Notes: generated by a model not told the origin, from the sequence alone. Positions 17,567-26,402 are shown, counted from the stretch's first letter. The stretch: DNA of 64,000 bases from Candidatus Gastranaerophilales bacterium (GCA_944326525.1 CALVEG010000003.1:1-64000), one strand, 5' to 3'. A program made the numbers and translations.

Positions 17567-18079
17567 TTATTTAATTTCTTGAATAATTTTTTTAACTTTA
17601 TTTTTTAGGGTTTCATAATCTTCGTTGTTATCTATTACGTAATCCCAATCTTTTATATTATCAAGCCCTGTTTCCGTTATGTCATTTTCACCGATAAGAG
17701 TTCCTCTTTGGCTTCGGGTTTCTCGTGTCGCTTCTACTCTTATAGTTATTGCGCCTGCGTTTTTGAAAACTTCATATTCATGCGGAACTCTGACGTCTGT
17801 TACTATAATATTTCCCTCTTGTTCTAAAATCTTTTTAAGCCAGTAATCAGGATCCTGTTCTCGCCCCCAGTTCCCTAGGTTAATCAAATCTTGTCGATAA
17901 AGCGGTTTGTTTTTTTCTATTTCTTCGTATGTAAGATTCTTTTCTTTGCCGTAAGTAATCTTTATAATATCACCCATTGCGCATCTTCTGTAATCTTTCA
18001 TTTCTTCAAGCATAATTTTTGCTGCAGTATCTTTGCCTGAATATTGTTTGCCTGAAAAAATTATAATTTTGTCTGCCAT
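17567..18079 (-). CDS. P-loop kinase of the phosphomevalonate kinase / dNMP kinase type
   Basis: A 170-aa P-loop phosphotransferase. Walker A is GKQYSGKDTAAK near residue 10. The later pattern VTDVRVPHEYEVFKNAGAI, then R-x-[ST]-QRG, then ETGLDN and WDYVIDN follows the order seen in animal-type phosphomevalonate kinase and phage deoxynucleoside-monophosphate kinases. Substrate is therefore undecided between a mononucleotide and a phosphorylated isoprenoid precursor; no isoprenoid or phage gene is adjacent. The length is right for the fold and no residues of the motifs are missing. AAGGAGAAA precedes the ATG. It is monocistronic. Confidence 0.7.
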   Translation of the reverse strand: MADKIIIFSGKQYSGKDTAAKIMLEEMKDYRRCAMGDIIKITYGKEKNLTYEEIEKNKPLYRQDLINLGNWGREQDPDYWLKKILEQEGNIIVTDVRVPHEYEVFKNAGAITIRVEATRETRSQRGTLIGENDITETGLDNIKDWDYVIDNNEDYETLKNKVKKIIQEIK

Positions 18080-18294
18080 TTTTTCTCCTTTTGGTTTAAA
18101 AATAGCATAAATTTTTAAAAGAAAAAAGTCCTGAATATAACTGCAGAATTAAAGCAGAATTTTATGTCTGCTTAATATTTTTAAACAATTTTATTGCAAT
18201 TTAAATTTGTTGGTCGTAGTATTTACTAAGCGCTGCAAAAGTTATAGTTGCAGTCGGAAATAAGTGTAATTTGTACAATAATGGAAACGAGTAT

Positions 18295-19167
18295 ATGGCT
18301 TTAAATTTTCAGGAACTGGTATTTAATTTACAAAAATTTTGGTCGGATTATGGTTGTATAATACAGCAGCCTTATGATATAGAAAAGGGTGCTTCAACAA
18401 TGAACCCTGCAACTTTTTTAAGATCATTAGGTCCGGAACCTTGGAATACTGCAATGATTGAACCATGCCGCAGACCAACGGATGCAAGATATGGTGAAAA
18501 TCCAAACAGACTTGGTCATTATTTTCAATTTCAAGTTATCCTGAAACCATCTCCGGACAATGCTCAGGAACTTTACCTGAAAAGTCTTGAGGCTATGGGT
18601 ATTAACTTAAAAGAGCATGATGTAAGATTTGTTGAAGACAACTGGGAATCTCCTACTTTAGGTGCCGCAGGAGTAGGTTGGGAAGTATGGCTTGATGGTA
18701 TGGAAATTACTCAGTTTACATATTTTCAACAAGTTGGCGGCCTTGAAATTAAGCCTGTTGCTTTAGAGCTAACTTACGGGCTTGAGAGAATTGCAATGTA
18801 TTTGCAAAATAAGGCGTCTGTTTACGATATAATGTGGAATGATACACTTAAATATGGTGACATTTATCTTCAAAATGAAATAGAACAATCAAAATATAAC
18901 TTTGAAGTTTCTGATGCAAAAAGTCTTTTTGCAATGTTTGATTTGTATCAGAAAGAAGTTGATAATTGTGTTAAAGCCGAGCTTGTGCTTCCGGCTTATG
19001 ATTATGTATTAAAATGTTCCCATACTTTCAACCTTCTTGATGCAAGAGGCGTCATAAGCAAGGATGAAAGAATAAACTTTATAAATAGAGTTAGAACAAT
19101 GGCATCGGCCGTTGCGAAGTTGTACGTAGCGCAAAGAGAAAGAATGGGATTTCCTCTTTGCAAATAA
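18295..19167 (+). CDS. glyQ: Glycyl-tRNA synthetase alpha subunit
   Basis: A 290-aa catalytic subunit of the alpha2-beta2 glycyl-tRNA synthetase, which charges tRNA-Gly. The family sequence is clear: [73 protein letters not shown]. The start at 18295 matches the family; the TTG 24 nt upstream is not supported. The beta subunit (glyS) is not next to it, as in many cyanobacteria where the two genes are unlinked. Two permease genes follow on the same strand after 15 bp and may be cotranscribed. Confidence 0.95.
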   Translation: MALNFQELVFNLQKFWSDYGCIIQQPYDIEKGASTMNPATFLRSLGPEPWNTAMIEPCRRPTDARYGENPNRLGHYFQFQVILKPSPDNAQELYLKSLEAMGINLKEHDVRFVEDNWESPTLGAAGVGWEVWLDGMEITQFTYFQQVGGLEIKPVALELTYGLERIAMYLQNKASVYDIMWNDTLKYGDIYLQNEIEQSKYNFEVSDAKSLFAMFDLYQKEVDNCVKAELVLPAYDYVLKCSHTFNLLDARGVISKDERINFINRVRTMASAVAKLYVAQRERMGFPLCK

Positions 19168-19182
19168 TCATAAGGAAGATAA

Positions 19183-20775
19183 ATGGCAGAAAAATACAGT
19201 CGCGCTACCCTTACTCGTAATTTTTTGAAAACTATTACAAGAATTAAGAAACCTGACGAGATGTTGTCAGAGGCAAAATCAGGAGGACTTGAGAAAACTC
19301 TTGGTGTTTGGGATTTAATTATCCTTGGTGTTGGAGCAATAATTGGTTCCGGAATATTTGCGATAGTCGGTATTGCGGCAGCAGGAAGCGCAGATGGATC
19401 ATCCCCTGGGGCTGGACCAGCTTTAGTTGTGTCGATGGTAATAGCTGCAATTGCTTGTGTATTTTCTGCTCTTTGTTATTCAGAGTTTGCAACGATGATT
19501 CCGGTATCAGGCGGTGCTTATATCTACACATTCGCGACTTTGGGTGAATTTGCTGCATGGATGGTAGGTTGGGTTTTGATGCTTGAGTATGCAATAGGTT
19601 TTATTGCAGTTGCTTGTGCATGGTCAAACCATTTTGTGCAATTCTTAAACGGATTTGAACAATATCTTCCTGCTTGGCTTGCAAATCCTCCGGTTTGGCT
19701 TGTTAACGATCCTTTTTCGGCTGCTAAAATAGTTGCTGAAAATCCAAATACTTTTGTGCCGACAATTTTTGGAATTCCGATTTGTATAAATCTTCCGGCA
19801 ATTGTCATGGTTTTGTTATCTACGGCTATTCTTGTAAAAGGTACAAAGGATTCGGCTAAGATGACTGCTGTTATGGTTGTTGTTAAAATGGCTGTTATTG
19901 CTTTATTCGTTGTAGCAGGTGCCTTTTATGTTAAGCCTGAAAATTGGGTTCCGTTTGCGCCTCACGGGGCTGCTGGAATTTTTGCAGGTGCATTTATAAT
20001 TTTCTTTGCTTACATAGGTTTTGATGCTATTGCAACAGCTGCAGAAGAATGTAAAAATCCGCAGAAGGATTTACCAATCGGAATTATAGGTTCTTTGATT
20101 GTTACAACAATTGTTTATGTTCTTGTTGCTTTGATTTTGACTGGGCTTCAGGATACAAGCGCGCCTGCAACTACTGCATTTTTGAAAGCACCGATGGCTT
20201 ATTGTCTTAAACTTATAAATCTTAACTGGGCGGCAGGATTGGTTTCAATCGGATCACTTGCAGGGTTGACATCTGTTTTGCTTGTTATGGAAATGGCTGC
20301 TACAAGAATACTTTATGCAATGAGCAGAGACCACTTTATATCTGCAAGATTTCAGAAGTTGCACCCCAAATTTAAAACTCCGCATGTATTAACTTGGACT
20401 GTCGGATTACTTTCAGTTATCGGGATTTTAACTTTAAATTTGGATGTAGCGGCTGAACTTTGCAATTATGGAACATTTACATCATTTATAGTTGTTTGTA
20501 TTGCGGTTTTAATATTAAGAAAAACAGATCCTGATAGACCAAGACCTTTCAAGGTTCCATTTTCGCCAGTTGTTCCGGCTTTAGGAATAATATGCTGCGG
20601 TGGATTGATGATTTATAAATCAATGCAAGCTTCAAGTTCGGCGCTATTATTCCCTGTTTGGCTTGGAATTGGTGCTATGATTTATCTGTTGTATGGGTTT
20701 GTAAAAAACAGAATGAATGAAAATAAAATTCATAATGAAAAAGTTGAACAGAGAAAACTTGAATTAAAAATGTAG
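19183..20775 (+). CDS. APC-family amino acid permease (first of a tandem pair)
   Basis: A 530-aa inner-membrane transporter of the amino acid/polyamine/organocation superfamily, with about 12-14 membrane segments. The helix-1 signature GVGAIIGSGIFAIVG is the substrate-binding unwound segment. The family motifs FFAYIGFDAIATAAEECKNP and PFKVPFSP match cationic amino acid transporter-like bacterial permeases (YfnA/CAT type). Substrate is not decided by sequence. It is closely related to the next gene (same helix-1, helix-6 and C-terminal blocks), so the pair arose by tandem duplication. AAGGAAG precedes the ATG. Confidence 0.9.
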   Translation: MAEKYSRATLTRNFLKTITRIKKPDEMLSEAKSGGLEKTLGVWDLIILGVGAIIGSGIFAIVGIAAAGSADGSSPGAGPALVVSMVIAAIACVFSALCYSEFATMIPVSGGAYIYTFATLGEFAAWMVGWVLMLEYAIGFIAVACAWSNHFVQFLNGFEQYLPAWLANPPVWLVNDPFSAAKIVAENPNTFVPTIFGIPICINLPAIVMVLLSTAILVKGTKDSAKMTAVMVVVKMAVIALFVVAGAFYVKPENWVPFAPHGAAGIFAGAFIIFFAYIGFDAIATAAEECKNPQKDLPIGIIGSLIVTTIVYVLVALILTGLQDTSAPATTAFLKAPMAYCLKLINLNWAAGLVSIGSLAGLTSVLLVMEMAATRILYAMSRDHFISARFQKLHPKFKTPHVLTWTVGLLSVIGILTLNLDVAAELCNYGTFTSFIVVCIAVLILRKTDPDRPRPFKVPFSPVVPALGIICCGGLMIYKSMQASSSALLFPVWLGIGAMIYLLYGFVKNRMNENKIHNEKVEQRKLELKM

Positions 20776-20805
20776 ATTTACGCTGGAAATAAAACGGAAA
20801 GATGT

Positions 20806-22359
20806 ATGATTAAAAATATAATTCAAAACGCATTAAAGAAAAAAAGCCCCGATGAGCTTATAATGACAAGTAAAAAGTCTGAGTTAAAAAAGACTTTAAA
20901 TGTATTCGATCTTATTGTAATAGGTATAGGTGCAGTTGTTGGAACCGGTATTTTTACAATAGTCGGAAGTGCTATACAAGGGGGACCGGAAGGTGTCGGA
21001 GCAGGGCCTGCAATTATTATATCAATGATTTTTGCTGTGGTAGCCTGTGTGTTTTCAGCGCTTTGTTACAGCGAAATTGCAGCTATGATTCCGGTTGCGG
21101 GTAGTGCTTATACTTATACCTATGCAACAATGGGTGAATTTATGGCGTGGATGGTCGGCTGGATTTTGATGCTTGAGTATGCAATCGGTAATATCACAGT
21201 CGCAAGCGCTTGGACAGGTTATTTTACTCAACTTTTGAAAGGGTTTAAACCTTATTTACCTGATTTTATTGTGAATTTCCCGATATGGTTAAGAATGGAT
21301 TATCGAGCTATTGCAGCAAACTGTGACAAGTTCGGGTTGGATATTCATGATAAAATTCCTTATTTATTTGGTCATATTCCTGTTGCGATAAATCTTCCTG
21401 CAATTGTAATTGTGTTGATTTTGACAATGCTTCTTATTAAAGGGGTTAAAGAGTCAACAAGATTTGCCAGCATTATGGTTGGGGTGAATTTATTCATAAT
21501 CACTTCTTTTATACTGGTCGGTGCGTTTTATGTAAAGCCGGAGAATTGGACTCCTTTTGCACCGAATGGATTTAGCGGAATTTTTATGGGTGCGTTTTTA
21601 ATATTCTTTGCTTATATTGGTTTTGATGCGATTTCAACAACGGCTGAAGAAACCGAAAATCCTCAAAGAGATTTGCCGATCGGAATTTTAGGAACACTTT
21701 TGATTTGTACAGTTTTGTATATCGGTGTTGCATTAGTCCTTACTGGAGTTGTTCCGTTCGGACAAATTGATACACAAGCTCCAATTGCTCATGCAATGAG
21801 ATTTATAGGACAGGATTGGTTCGCTGGGTTTATTTCAGTTGGTGCGCTTTGTGGATTGACTTCAGTTTTGTTGATTTATCAGCTTGGAACAACTCGTATT
21901 TTATACGCAATGAGTCGTGACAGATTTTTACCTAAATCTTTAAGGCTTATTCACAAAAAATACAGAACTCCTCACGTTTTAACTTGGATTTCTGGTATTG
22001 TTGTTGTTATTTGTTCTTTGTTTATGGACTTGAATATATCGGCTGAACTTTGTAATTTCGGGACTTTTACTTCCTTTATAATAATATGTATTGCGGTTTT
22101 AATTTTAAGAAAAACAGATCCTGACAGGCATCGTCCTTTTAAGGTTCCGTTTTCCCCAGTGTTCCCTATTTTGGGGATAATAACTTGCGGCGGTTTGATG
22201 ATTTATTCAATGAAGTTTCTAACAACTTCGTCACTTTATTTCCCGCTTTGGTTGTTAATTGGATTTATAATCTATGCAGGATATGGCTACGAGCAAAAAA
22301 GGCTTGAAGAAAAGCAAAAAGCTCAAAGAATGATGAAGCAGCCCAAAATAGAAGCATAA
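20806..22359 (+). CDS. APC-family amino acid permease (second of the pair)
   Basis: A 517-aa permease, paralogue of the preceding gene, 30 bp downstream. Helix 1 reads GIGAVVGTGIFTIVG and the helix-6 block FFAYIGFDAISTTAEETENP; the C-terminal ILRKTDPDRHRPFKVPFSP block is almost identical. The periplasmic loop around residues 165-185 differs most between the two, as do residues near the helix-1 break (GS versus GT), so the pair may have different substrates. GGAAAGATGT before the ATG is a modest ribosome site. Probably one operon with the first permease. Confidence 0.9.
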   Translation: MIKNIIQNALKKKSPDELIMTSKKSELKKTLNVFDLIVIGIGAVVGTGIFTIVGSAIQGGPEGVGAGPAIIISMIFAVVACVFSALCYSEIAAMIPVAGSAYTYTYATMGEFMAWMVGWILMLEYAIGNITVASAWTGYFTQLLKGFKPYLPDFIVNFPIWLRMDYRAIAANCDKFGLDIHDKIPYLFGHIPVAINLPAIVIVLILTMLLIKGVKESTRFASIMVGVNLFIITSFILVGAFYVKPENWTPFAPNGFSGIFMGAFLIFFAYIGFDAISTTAEETENPQRDLPIGILGTLLICTVLYIGVALVLTGVVPFGQIDTQAPIAHAMRFIGQDWFAGFISVGALCGLTSVLLIYQLGTTRILYAMSRDRFLPKSLRLIHKKYRTPHVLTWISGIVVVICSLFMDLNISAELCNFGTFTSFIIICIAVLILRKTDPDRHRPFKVPFSPVFPILGIITCGGLMIYSMKFLTTSSLYFPLWLLIGFIIYAGYGYEQKRLEEKQKAQRMMKQPKIEA

Positions 22360-22417
22360 TTTAACCATATCTATTCAGGCTATTCCGTTAATAAATATTA
22401 CATTATCCTTTAAATCA

Positions 22418-22478
22418 TTGTATTTTAAACTTCAGCAGATACAATAAGTGTAGGAGGAACGCATTTCCGTGCTGCGTT
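22418..22478 (+). promoter_or_regulatory. Promoter and hairpin leader of pgi
   Basis: -35 TTGTAT (22418-22423), 16-nt spacer and -10 TACAAT (22440-22445), about 100 nt before pgi. The leader starts with an AGGAGGA that lies outside any gene. A 6-bp hairpin follows (AACGCA 22458-22463 against TGCGTT 22473-22478), nested in a weak GTGTA/TACAC pair. Confidence 0.4.
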
Positions 22479-22542
22479 AAAATTTTACACACTGCCAATT
22501 GTTTTATAAGTACTAATTTTTATATATTTAAGAGGGTTACAA

Positions 22543-23934
22543 ATGATAAAATTAAACTACAAGAATGCAGATGCGTTGGTTATAGGAGAAGAAAACGGGT
22601 TAAATCTTGAAGCGGAGTTTAATGAGTACAAAGACAAAATAGCTTATATTATAGCCGATTTGAATAAAAGAAAAGATAAAAACGGTCAATGGCTTCAGTG
22701 GATGAATTTGGGCTATAATGAAGAAACTCTCTGGTATGTAAAAGAATATGCCGCAATGGTTAAGGACAGATTTGAAAATATTCTGGTTCTTGGAATTGGC
22801 GGTTCTGCTTTAGGTGGGCTTGCAGTGACAGAAGCTCTTTTGAAACCTTATTGGAATTTGCTTTCTGAAGAACAAAGAAATGGTCTGCCAAGAATTTTCT
22901 TTCTTGATAATATTGATCCTGATTCAATTAACGGACTTTTAGATGTTTTGGATTTAGAAAAAACTCTTGTAAATGTAATTACAAAATCCGGTTCGACAGC
23001 TGAAACCATGTCACAGTTTATGATTGTAAAAGATAGACTGGAAAAGGCTTTGGGTGATAATTACAGATATAATATCGTCGCAACGACTGACAAAAAAACA
23101 GGTGTATTAAGACAAATAGCAGAACAGGAAGGGTATAAAACTTTTGTTGTTCCCGATGATGTCGGCGGAAGATTTTCGGTATTTTCAGCCGTCGGTTTGT
23201 TACCGTTTGCGCTTGTAGGACTTGACGTTGATGAAATTACAAATGGTATTAAGGATATGGATTTAGCCTTGAAAAATACCGATATTCACAACAATATCGC
23301 AGCACAAAATGCTTTAATTCATTATTTAATGGATGTTAAAAAGGGTAAGAATATTTCTGTAATGATGCCTTATTCAAGCCGTTTAAGATATGTTTCTGAT
23401 TGGTATGCTCAACTTTGGGCTGAATCATTGGGTAAAAACAAGGATAAAGAAGGAAATGAAGTTCATATCGGCCAAACTCCGGTAAAGGCTCTTGGGGCAA
23501 CTGATCAGCATTCTCAAATTCAACTTTACAATGAAGGACCAAATAATAAGATTATTAATTTTATAAGAGTTGAGAATTTTGATACTACCTTAGAAATTCC
23601 AAATATTTTTGAATACACAGGAATAGGATATTTGGGCGGAAAAACCATAAATCGTCTTATTAATGCTGAGGCTGATGCAACTCGTGTTGCTTTGGCTGAT
23701 TACGGCAGACCTACTGTTACAATCAGTTTGGAAAAAGTTGACGGTTATAACGTTGCGCAGCTGCTTTATATGTTGGAAGTTCAGACAGCTATTATCGGAG
23801 AACTTTATAATATAGATACTTTTAACCAACCGGGTGTGGAGCAGGCAAAAAATTATACTTATGCGCTTATGGGTAGAAAAGGTTATGAAGAATCAGCACA
23901 AATTCTTCAGTCAAAAATGACTGCAGTTGTTTAA
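22543..23934 (+). CDS. pgi: Glucose-6-phosphate isomerase
   Basis: A 463-aa cytosolic isomerase that interconverts glucose-6-phosphate and fructose-6-phosphate in glycolysis and gluconeogenesis. Signatures: GIGGSALGG in the first sugar-isomerase domain, ITKSGSTAETMSQF for phosphate binding, GGRFSVFSAVGLLP, and LGATDQHSQIQLYNEGP containing the catalytic His. The length is that of the short bacterial/Gram-positive-type PGI. Start ATG with GAGGGTT upstream. It is monocistronic, flanked by a leader with its own promoter and a strong terminator. Confidence 0.95.
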   Translation: MIKLNYKNADALVIGEENGLNLEAEFNEYKDKIAYIIADLNKRKDKNGQWLQWMNLGYNEETLWYVKEYAAMVKDRFENILVLGIGGSALGGLAVTEALLKPYWNLLSEEQRNGLPRIFFLDNIDPDSINGLLDVLDLEKTLVNVITKSGSTAETMSQFMIVKDRLEKALGDNYRYNIVATTDKKTGVLRQIAEQEGYKTFVVPDDVGGRFSVFSAVGLLPFALVGLDVDEITNGIKDMDLALKNTDIHNNIAAQNALIHYLMDVKKGKNISVMMPYSSRLRYVSDWYAQLWAESLGKNKDKEGNEVHIGQTPVKALGATDQHSQIQLYNEGPNNKIINFIRVENFDTTLEIPNIFEYTGIGYLGGKTINRLINAEADATRVALADYGRPTVTISLEKVDGYNVAQLLYMLEVQTAIIGELYNIDTFNQPGVEQAKNYTYALMGRKGYEESAQILQSKMTAVV

Positions 23935-23957
23935 TTGAATTTTAAAAATTATAAAAA

Positions 23958-23990
23958 TAAAAAGATTTGCTTTTATGGCAAATCTTTTTA
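23958..23990. terminator. Bidirectional terminator after pgi
   Basis: A 13-bp perfect stem (TAAAAAGATTTGC at 23958-23970 against 23978-23990) with a 7-nt loop between convergent genes. Confidence 0.88.
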
Positions 23991-24011
23991 TAGGTTTTTA
24001 ATATAAAATTA

Positions 24012-24485
24012 TTACTGATTAGCTAAATTTTCTAATTCTTTAGCAAAATCCGAAATGCTCATATTTTGATCTTTTATTTTATTTATTTCTTTTTGAACTT
24101 TATCTGCGATTATTGTGTTATCTTTAATTTCTTCTCTTAAAGTTAATAACTTAGGATCTGTATATAAGTCATCTTTAGGAAACATAACATAAGTCTTTAC
24201 ATCAGGATTCAAAAGACTTTTTTGCATATTTGACGAAAATAAATTTTCTCTAAGATATGTTATAAAACCTTCTAATTTATTGCGGTAAATCTTAGGTTCA
24301 ATATCAATAATATTATTTGAAATAACAATATCGACATCTTTATTAGATGCTTGTTTCTTGATTAAATTTCTGGCTTCATTCGGAACGTTTTTAAAAGCTT
24401 CAGCCATTCTTTTTGCACCATCCTCTTTAAACCTAAATGCCATTCCAAATGCTGGAGATTGAGTAGAATTAATCCTGTTAATCAT
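24012..24485 (-). CDS. Tagged protein of unknown function
   Basis: A 157-aa protein beginning MINRINSTQSPAFGM, which fits the loose M-x-[IN]-x-...-F-x-x tag pattern of other lineage-specific proteins here. The body is helical and highly charged (RMAEAFKNVPNEARNLIKKQ near the N-terminus; KVQKEINKIKDQ near the C-terminus) with a central stretch of strands (VDIVISNNIIDIEPKIYRNKL). No motif is recognised, and there is no signal peptide or membrane helix. The ribosome site AAGGAGGAAAA is very strong, so good expression is expected. It is transcribed alone, convergent with pgi. Confidence 0.65.
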   Translation of the reverse strand: MINRINSTQSPAFGMAFRFKEDGAKRMAEAFKNVPNEARNLIKKQASNKDVDIVISNNIIDIEPKIYRNKLEGFITYLRENLFSSNMQKSLLNPDVKTYVMFPKDDLYTDPKLLTLREEIKDNTIIADKVQKEINKIKDQNMSISDFAKELENLANQ

Positions 24486-24647
24486 TTTTCCTCCTTGGTT
24501 TTGTTTGATTTAAATATATTAAATCTAAAGTCTGTGAATTCAAAAATTGCTATAATTTTAACAAAGTTTTACATTTGTATAATGAGCTTGCAAACTTGAT
24601 AATTGATATAACTTGATATTTATGGTTAAATAATTAATAAGGTGTAT

Positions 24648-25154
24648 ATGTTGAGAGTTTTGATAAGTATATTAATATTAGCATTTATGCTTGCATTTCA
24701 AGGGGTAAGTGTTGCCGGAACCCCAAATGTTTTGTATGCCGGAGTTTCTTTAGTAAAAGAAGTTCCTTCAGATTTGATGGGGACTTGGAGGGTTTCTGCA
24801 AAGTTAAAAAATACGGATAGTCCTCAAAATTTTAAATCAACCAGTGTTGATATTTGGAACTTGTCAAGACATAATGACGTCATAAATTTAAGTAATCCGT
24901 TTACTGGTGCAAGTGCATCAATTAACGTCAGTTATGTAAATAAAAATTCAATTAAATTTACAAAGGTAGGGGATTATAATAATCAGAAATTAACAGATTG
25001 TGTTGAGATAACAATAGATGGAAATTCCTTTAGCGGAGTAAATACACTGTCTTTGGAAACCTATTCGGATGCTGATAAATCTTTAATTAATCAAAAAAAA
25101 GCAATTTATCAGTTGTATGGAGAAAAAATTTCAGGTGCAGATGTTTTAGATTAG
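24648..25154 (+). CDS. Small secreted protein of unknown function
   Basis: A 168-aa protein with an N-terminal signal peptide (LRVLISILILAFMLAFQGVSVAG, likely cleaved after the VSVAG region) and a mature domain rich in beta-strand-forming residues (GTWRVSAKL, SINVSYVNKNSIKFTKVG, CVEITIDGNSFSG). The repeated polar strands suggest a lipocalin-like or other beta-barrel fold, but no family is recognised. The ATG at 24648 is chosen because AAGG precedes it and the GTG at 24642 has nothing. trxB starts 16 bp downstream, so the two are probably cotranscribed, with no functional link that I can show. Confidence 0.7.
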   Translation: MLRVLISILILAFMLAFQGVSVAGTPNVLYAGVSLVKEVPSDLMGTWRVSAKLKNTDSPQNFKSTSVDIWNLSRHNDVINLSNPFTGASASINVSYVNKNSIKFTKVGDYNNQKLTDCVEITIDGNSFSGVNTLSLETYSDADKSLINQKKAIYQLYGEKISGADVLD

Positions 25155-25170
25155 TAGGGAGAGGATAAAA

Positions 25171-26115
25171 ATGCAAAATTATGAATTTGATACTGTAATT
25201 TTAGGTGGAGGACCTGCGGGTTTAAGTGCAGGAATTTATGCAAGCAGAGGAGCTGTTTCAACTGCAATAATAGATACATCAATGTTAGGCGGTCAGCCGT
25301 CAAATTATCTTGAATTGGAAAATTATCCGGGATTTCCAATAATAGGCGGGTATGATTTGATGGAAAAATTTGAAGAACATGCTGACAAATTTGGTGTTCA
25401 AAAATTCCCGATGCAGGAAATAGTTAGTGTTGATTTAAAATCAAATCCGAAAGTTATACAAACAACGGAAGCGGAATTTAAGGCAAAGACAGTAATCATA
25501 GCTTGTGGTGCGCAGCCAATGAAATTAGGAGTTCCCGGAGAAGCCGAGTTTGTTGGCAGGGGGGTAAGTTATTGTGCTGTTTGTGACGGTGCCTTTTATA
25601 AAAACAAGGTAGTTGCAGTTGTTGGAGGAGGAAACGCTGCTGTTGAAGAGGCTATGTATTTAACAAAATTTGCTGATAAGGTTTATGTAATTCATCGCCG
25701 AAATGAGTTAAGGGCGGATAAAATAGTCCAAGAACGAGCTTTCAAAAATGAAAAAATAGAATTTATATGGGATTCTGTGGTAAAAGAAATAAGAGGCGAA
25801 GATCTTGTTAACACCGCAGTTTTGGAGAACGTAAAGACAAAAGAATTGTCGAATTTAAAAGTTGACGGAGTTTTTCCTTACATTGGGATGACGCCTAATA
25901 TTGAAGGAATTTCCGGGCAAGTTGAGCAAGATGCAAATGGATTTATAATAGTTGATGAAACAATGAAAACATCACTTGATGGAGTTTTTGCAGTCGGTGA
26001 TGTTAGAAAAACTCCGTTAAGGCAGGTTATCACAGCGGCTGCTGATGGAGCTGTTGGAGCTGTTTATGCAGTCAAGTATTTAGAAAGCATCAAAGAAGCT
26101 CCGCAGGTTGTATAA
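25171..26115 (+). CDS. trxB: Thioredoxin reductase
   Basis: A 314-aa FAD/NADPH enzyme that reduces thioredoxin and so maintains cytosolic thiols. Motifs in order: FAD-binding GGGPAGLSAGIYASR; the redox-active CAVCDG near residue 136; NADPH-binding GGGNAAVEEAMYL followed by the HRR basic triplet; and the C-terminal FAVGDVRKTPLRQVITAAADGA that closes the FAD site. Length and order are those of the low-molecular-weight bacterial enzyme. GGGAGAGGA precedes the ATG. The gene ends at a strong hairpin shared with tRNA-Glu. Confidence 0.96.
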   Translation: MQNYEFDTVILGGGPAGLSAGIYASRGAVSTAIIDTSMLGGQPSNYLELENYPGFPIIGGYDLMEKFEEHADKFGVQKFPMQEIVSVDLKSNPKVIQTTEAEFKAKTVIIACGAQPMKLGVPGEAEFVGRGVSYCAVCDGAFYKNKVVAVVGGGNAAVEEAMYLTKFADKVYVIHRRNELRADKIVQERAFKNEKIEFIWDSVVKEIRGEDLVNTAVLENVKTKELSNLKVDGVFPYIGMTPNIEGISGQVEQDANGFIIVDETMKTSLDGVFAVGDVRKTPLRQVITAAADGAVGAVYAVKYLESIKEAPQVV

Positions 26116-26125
26116 TTTACAGAAA

Positions 26126-26158
26126 TAAAAAAGAGCCTTTTAAAAAGGTTCTTTTTTT
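26126..26158. terminator. Bidirectional terminator between trxB and tRNA-Glu
   Basis: AAGAGCCTTTT pairs AAAAGGTTCTT with T runs on both strands; it is 11 nt after trxB and 2 nt after the CCA end of the minus-strand tRNA. Confidence 0.85.
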
Positions 26159-26159
26159 A

Positions 26160-26234
26160 TGGCGGCGGTAAGGGGAATTGAACCCCTGTTTGGAGAATGA
26201 GAATCTGCCGTCCTAACCACTAGACGATACCGCT
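26160..26234 (-). tRNA. tRNA-Glu (anticodon CTC), chimeric after element insertion
   Basis: Minus-strand cloverleaf: acceptor AGCGGTA with TACCGCC, T-C at 8-9, D-arm GTCT...GGAC, anticodon loop TTCTCAT (CTC, Glu), T-arm AGGGG TTCAATT CCCCT, discriminator G and encoded CCA. Two pairs fail: A1-C72, and C28-C42 in the anticodon stem (GCAGA against TCTCC). The 5' half is element-derived; the native 5' half, preserved at 42792-42830, has GGAGA and would pair perfectly. Function is likely but stability may be reduced. Confidence 0.88.
26196..26234 (-). repeat. attL: left copy of the 39-nt insertion repeat
   Basis: 26196-26234 matches 42792-42830 at 38 of 39 positions; the one difference is G at 26207 versus C at 42803. 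The first 11 nt (AATGAGAATCT, the anticodon-loop region) are identical in both, and the crossover must lie there because the mismatch sorts with the element. Confidence 0.9.
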
Positions 26235-26244
26235 GTGTAACTTT

Positions 26245-26273
26245 ATTGTAGCACTGAAAAATAATTTGTTCAA
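26245..26273 (-). promoter_or_regulatory. Element-borne promoter driving the chimeric tRNA-Glu
   Basis: Minus strand: -35 TTGAAC (26268-26273), exactly 17 nt, -10 TACAAT (26245-26250), 10 nt before the tRNA 5' end. It lies inside the element, so the element supplies a replacement promoter. Confidence 0.75.
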
Positions 26274-26380
26274 GTAGTTGAAGATAATTGTGTAGTGCCG
26301 ATTTTAAACTGATTATAATTCTTTGCATTTTTACATTTTTATCCCATTTTTGCATGCTCGTTTGTTCTATGAAAATCAAA

Positions 26381-26402
26381 AAATGTTGGTAAAATGTTGG
26401 TA
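26381..26402 (+). repeat. Left integrase arm-type repeats
   Basis: Two perfect tandem copies of AAATGTTGGTA (26381-26391 and 26392-26402). The same pair, with one change, lies near the right end at 42642-42663. Oppositely oriented ACCAATTA/ACCAATTT copies follow near 26473-26490. Spacing and placement fit arm-binding sites of a tyrosine integrase. Confidence 0.65.

Noticed and set aside
26160-26234. Degenerate, non-functional tRNA
   Set aside because: Although two pairs fail, the D- and T-arms, anticodon loop, CCA, promoter and terminator are all intact, so it is more likely functional.
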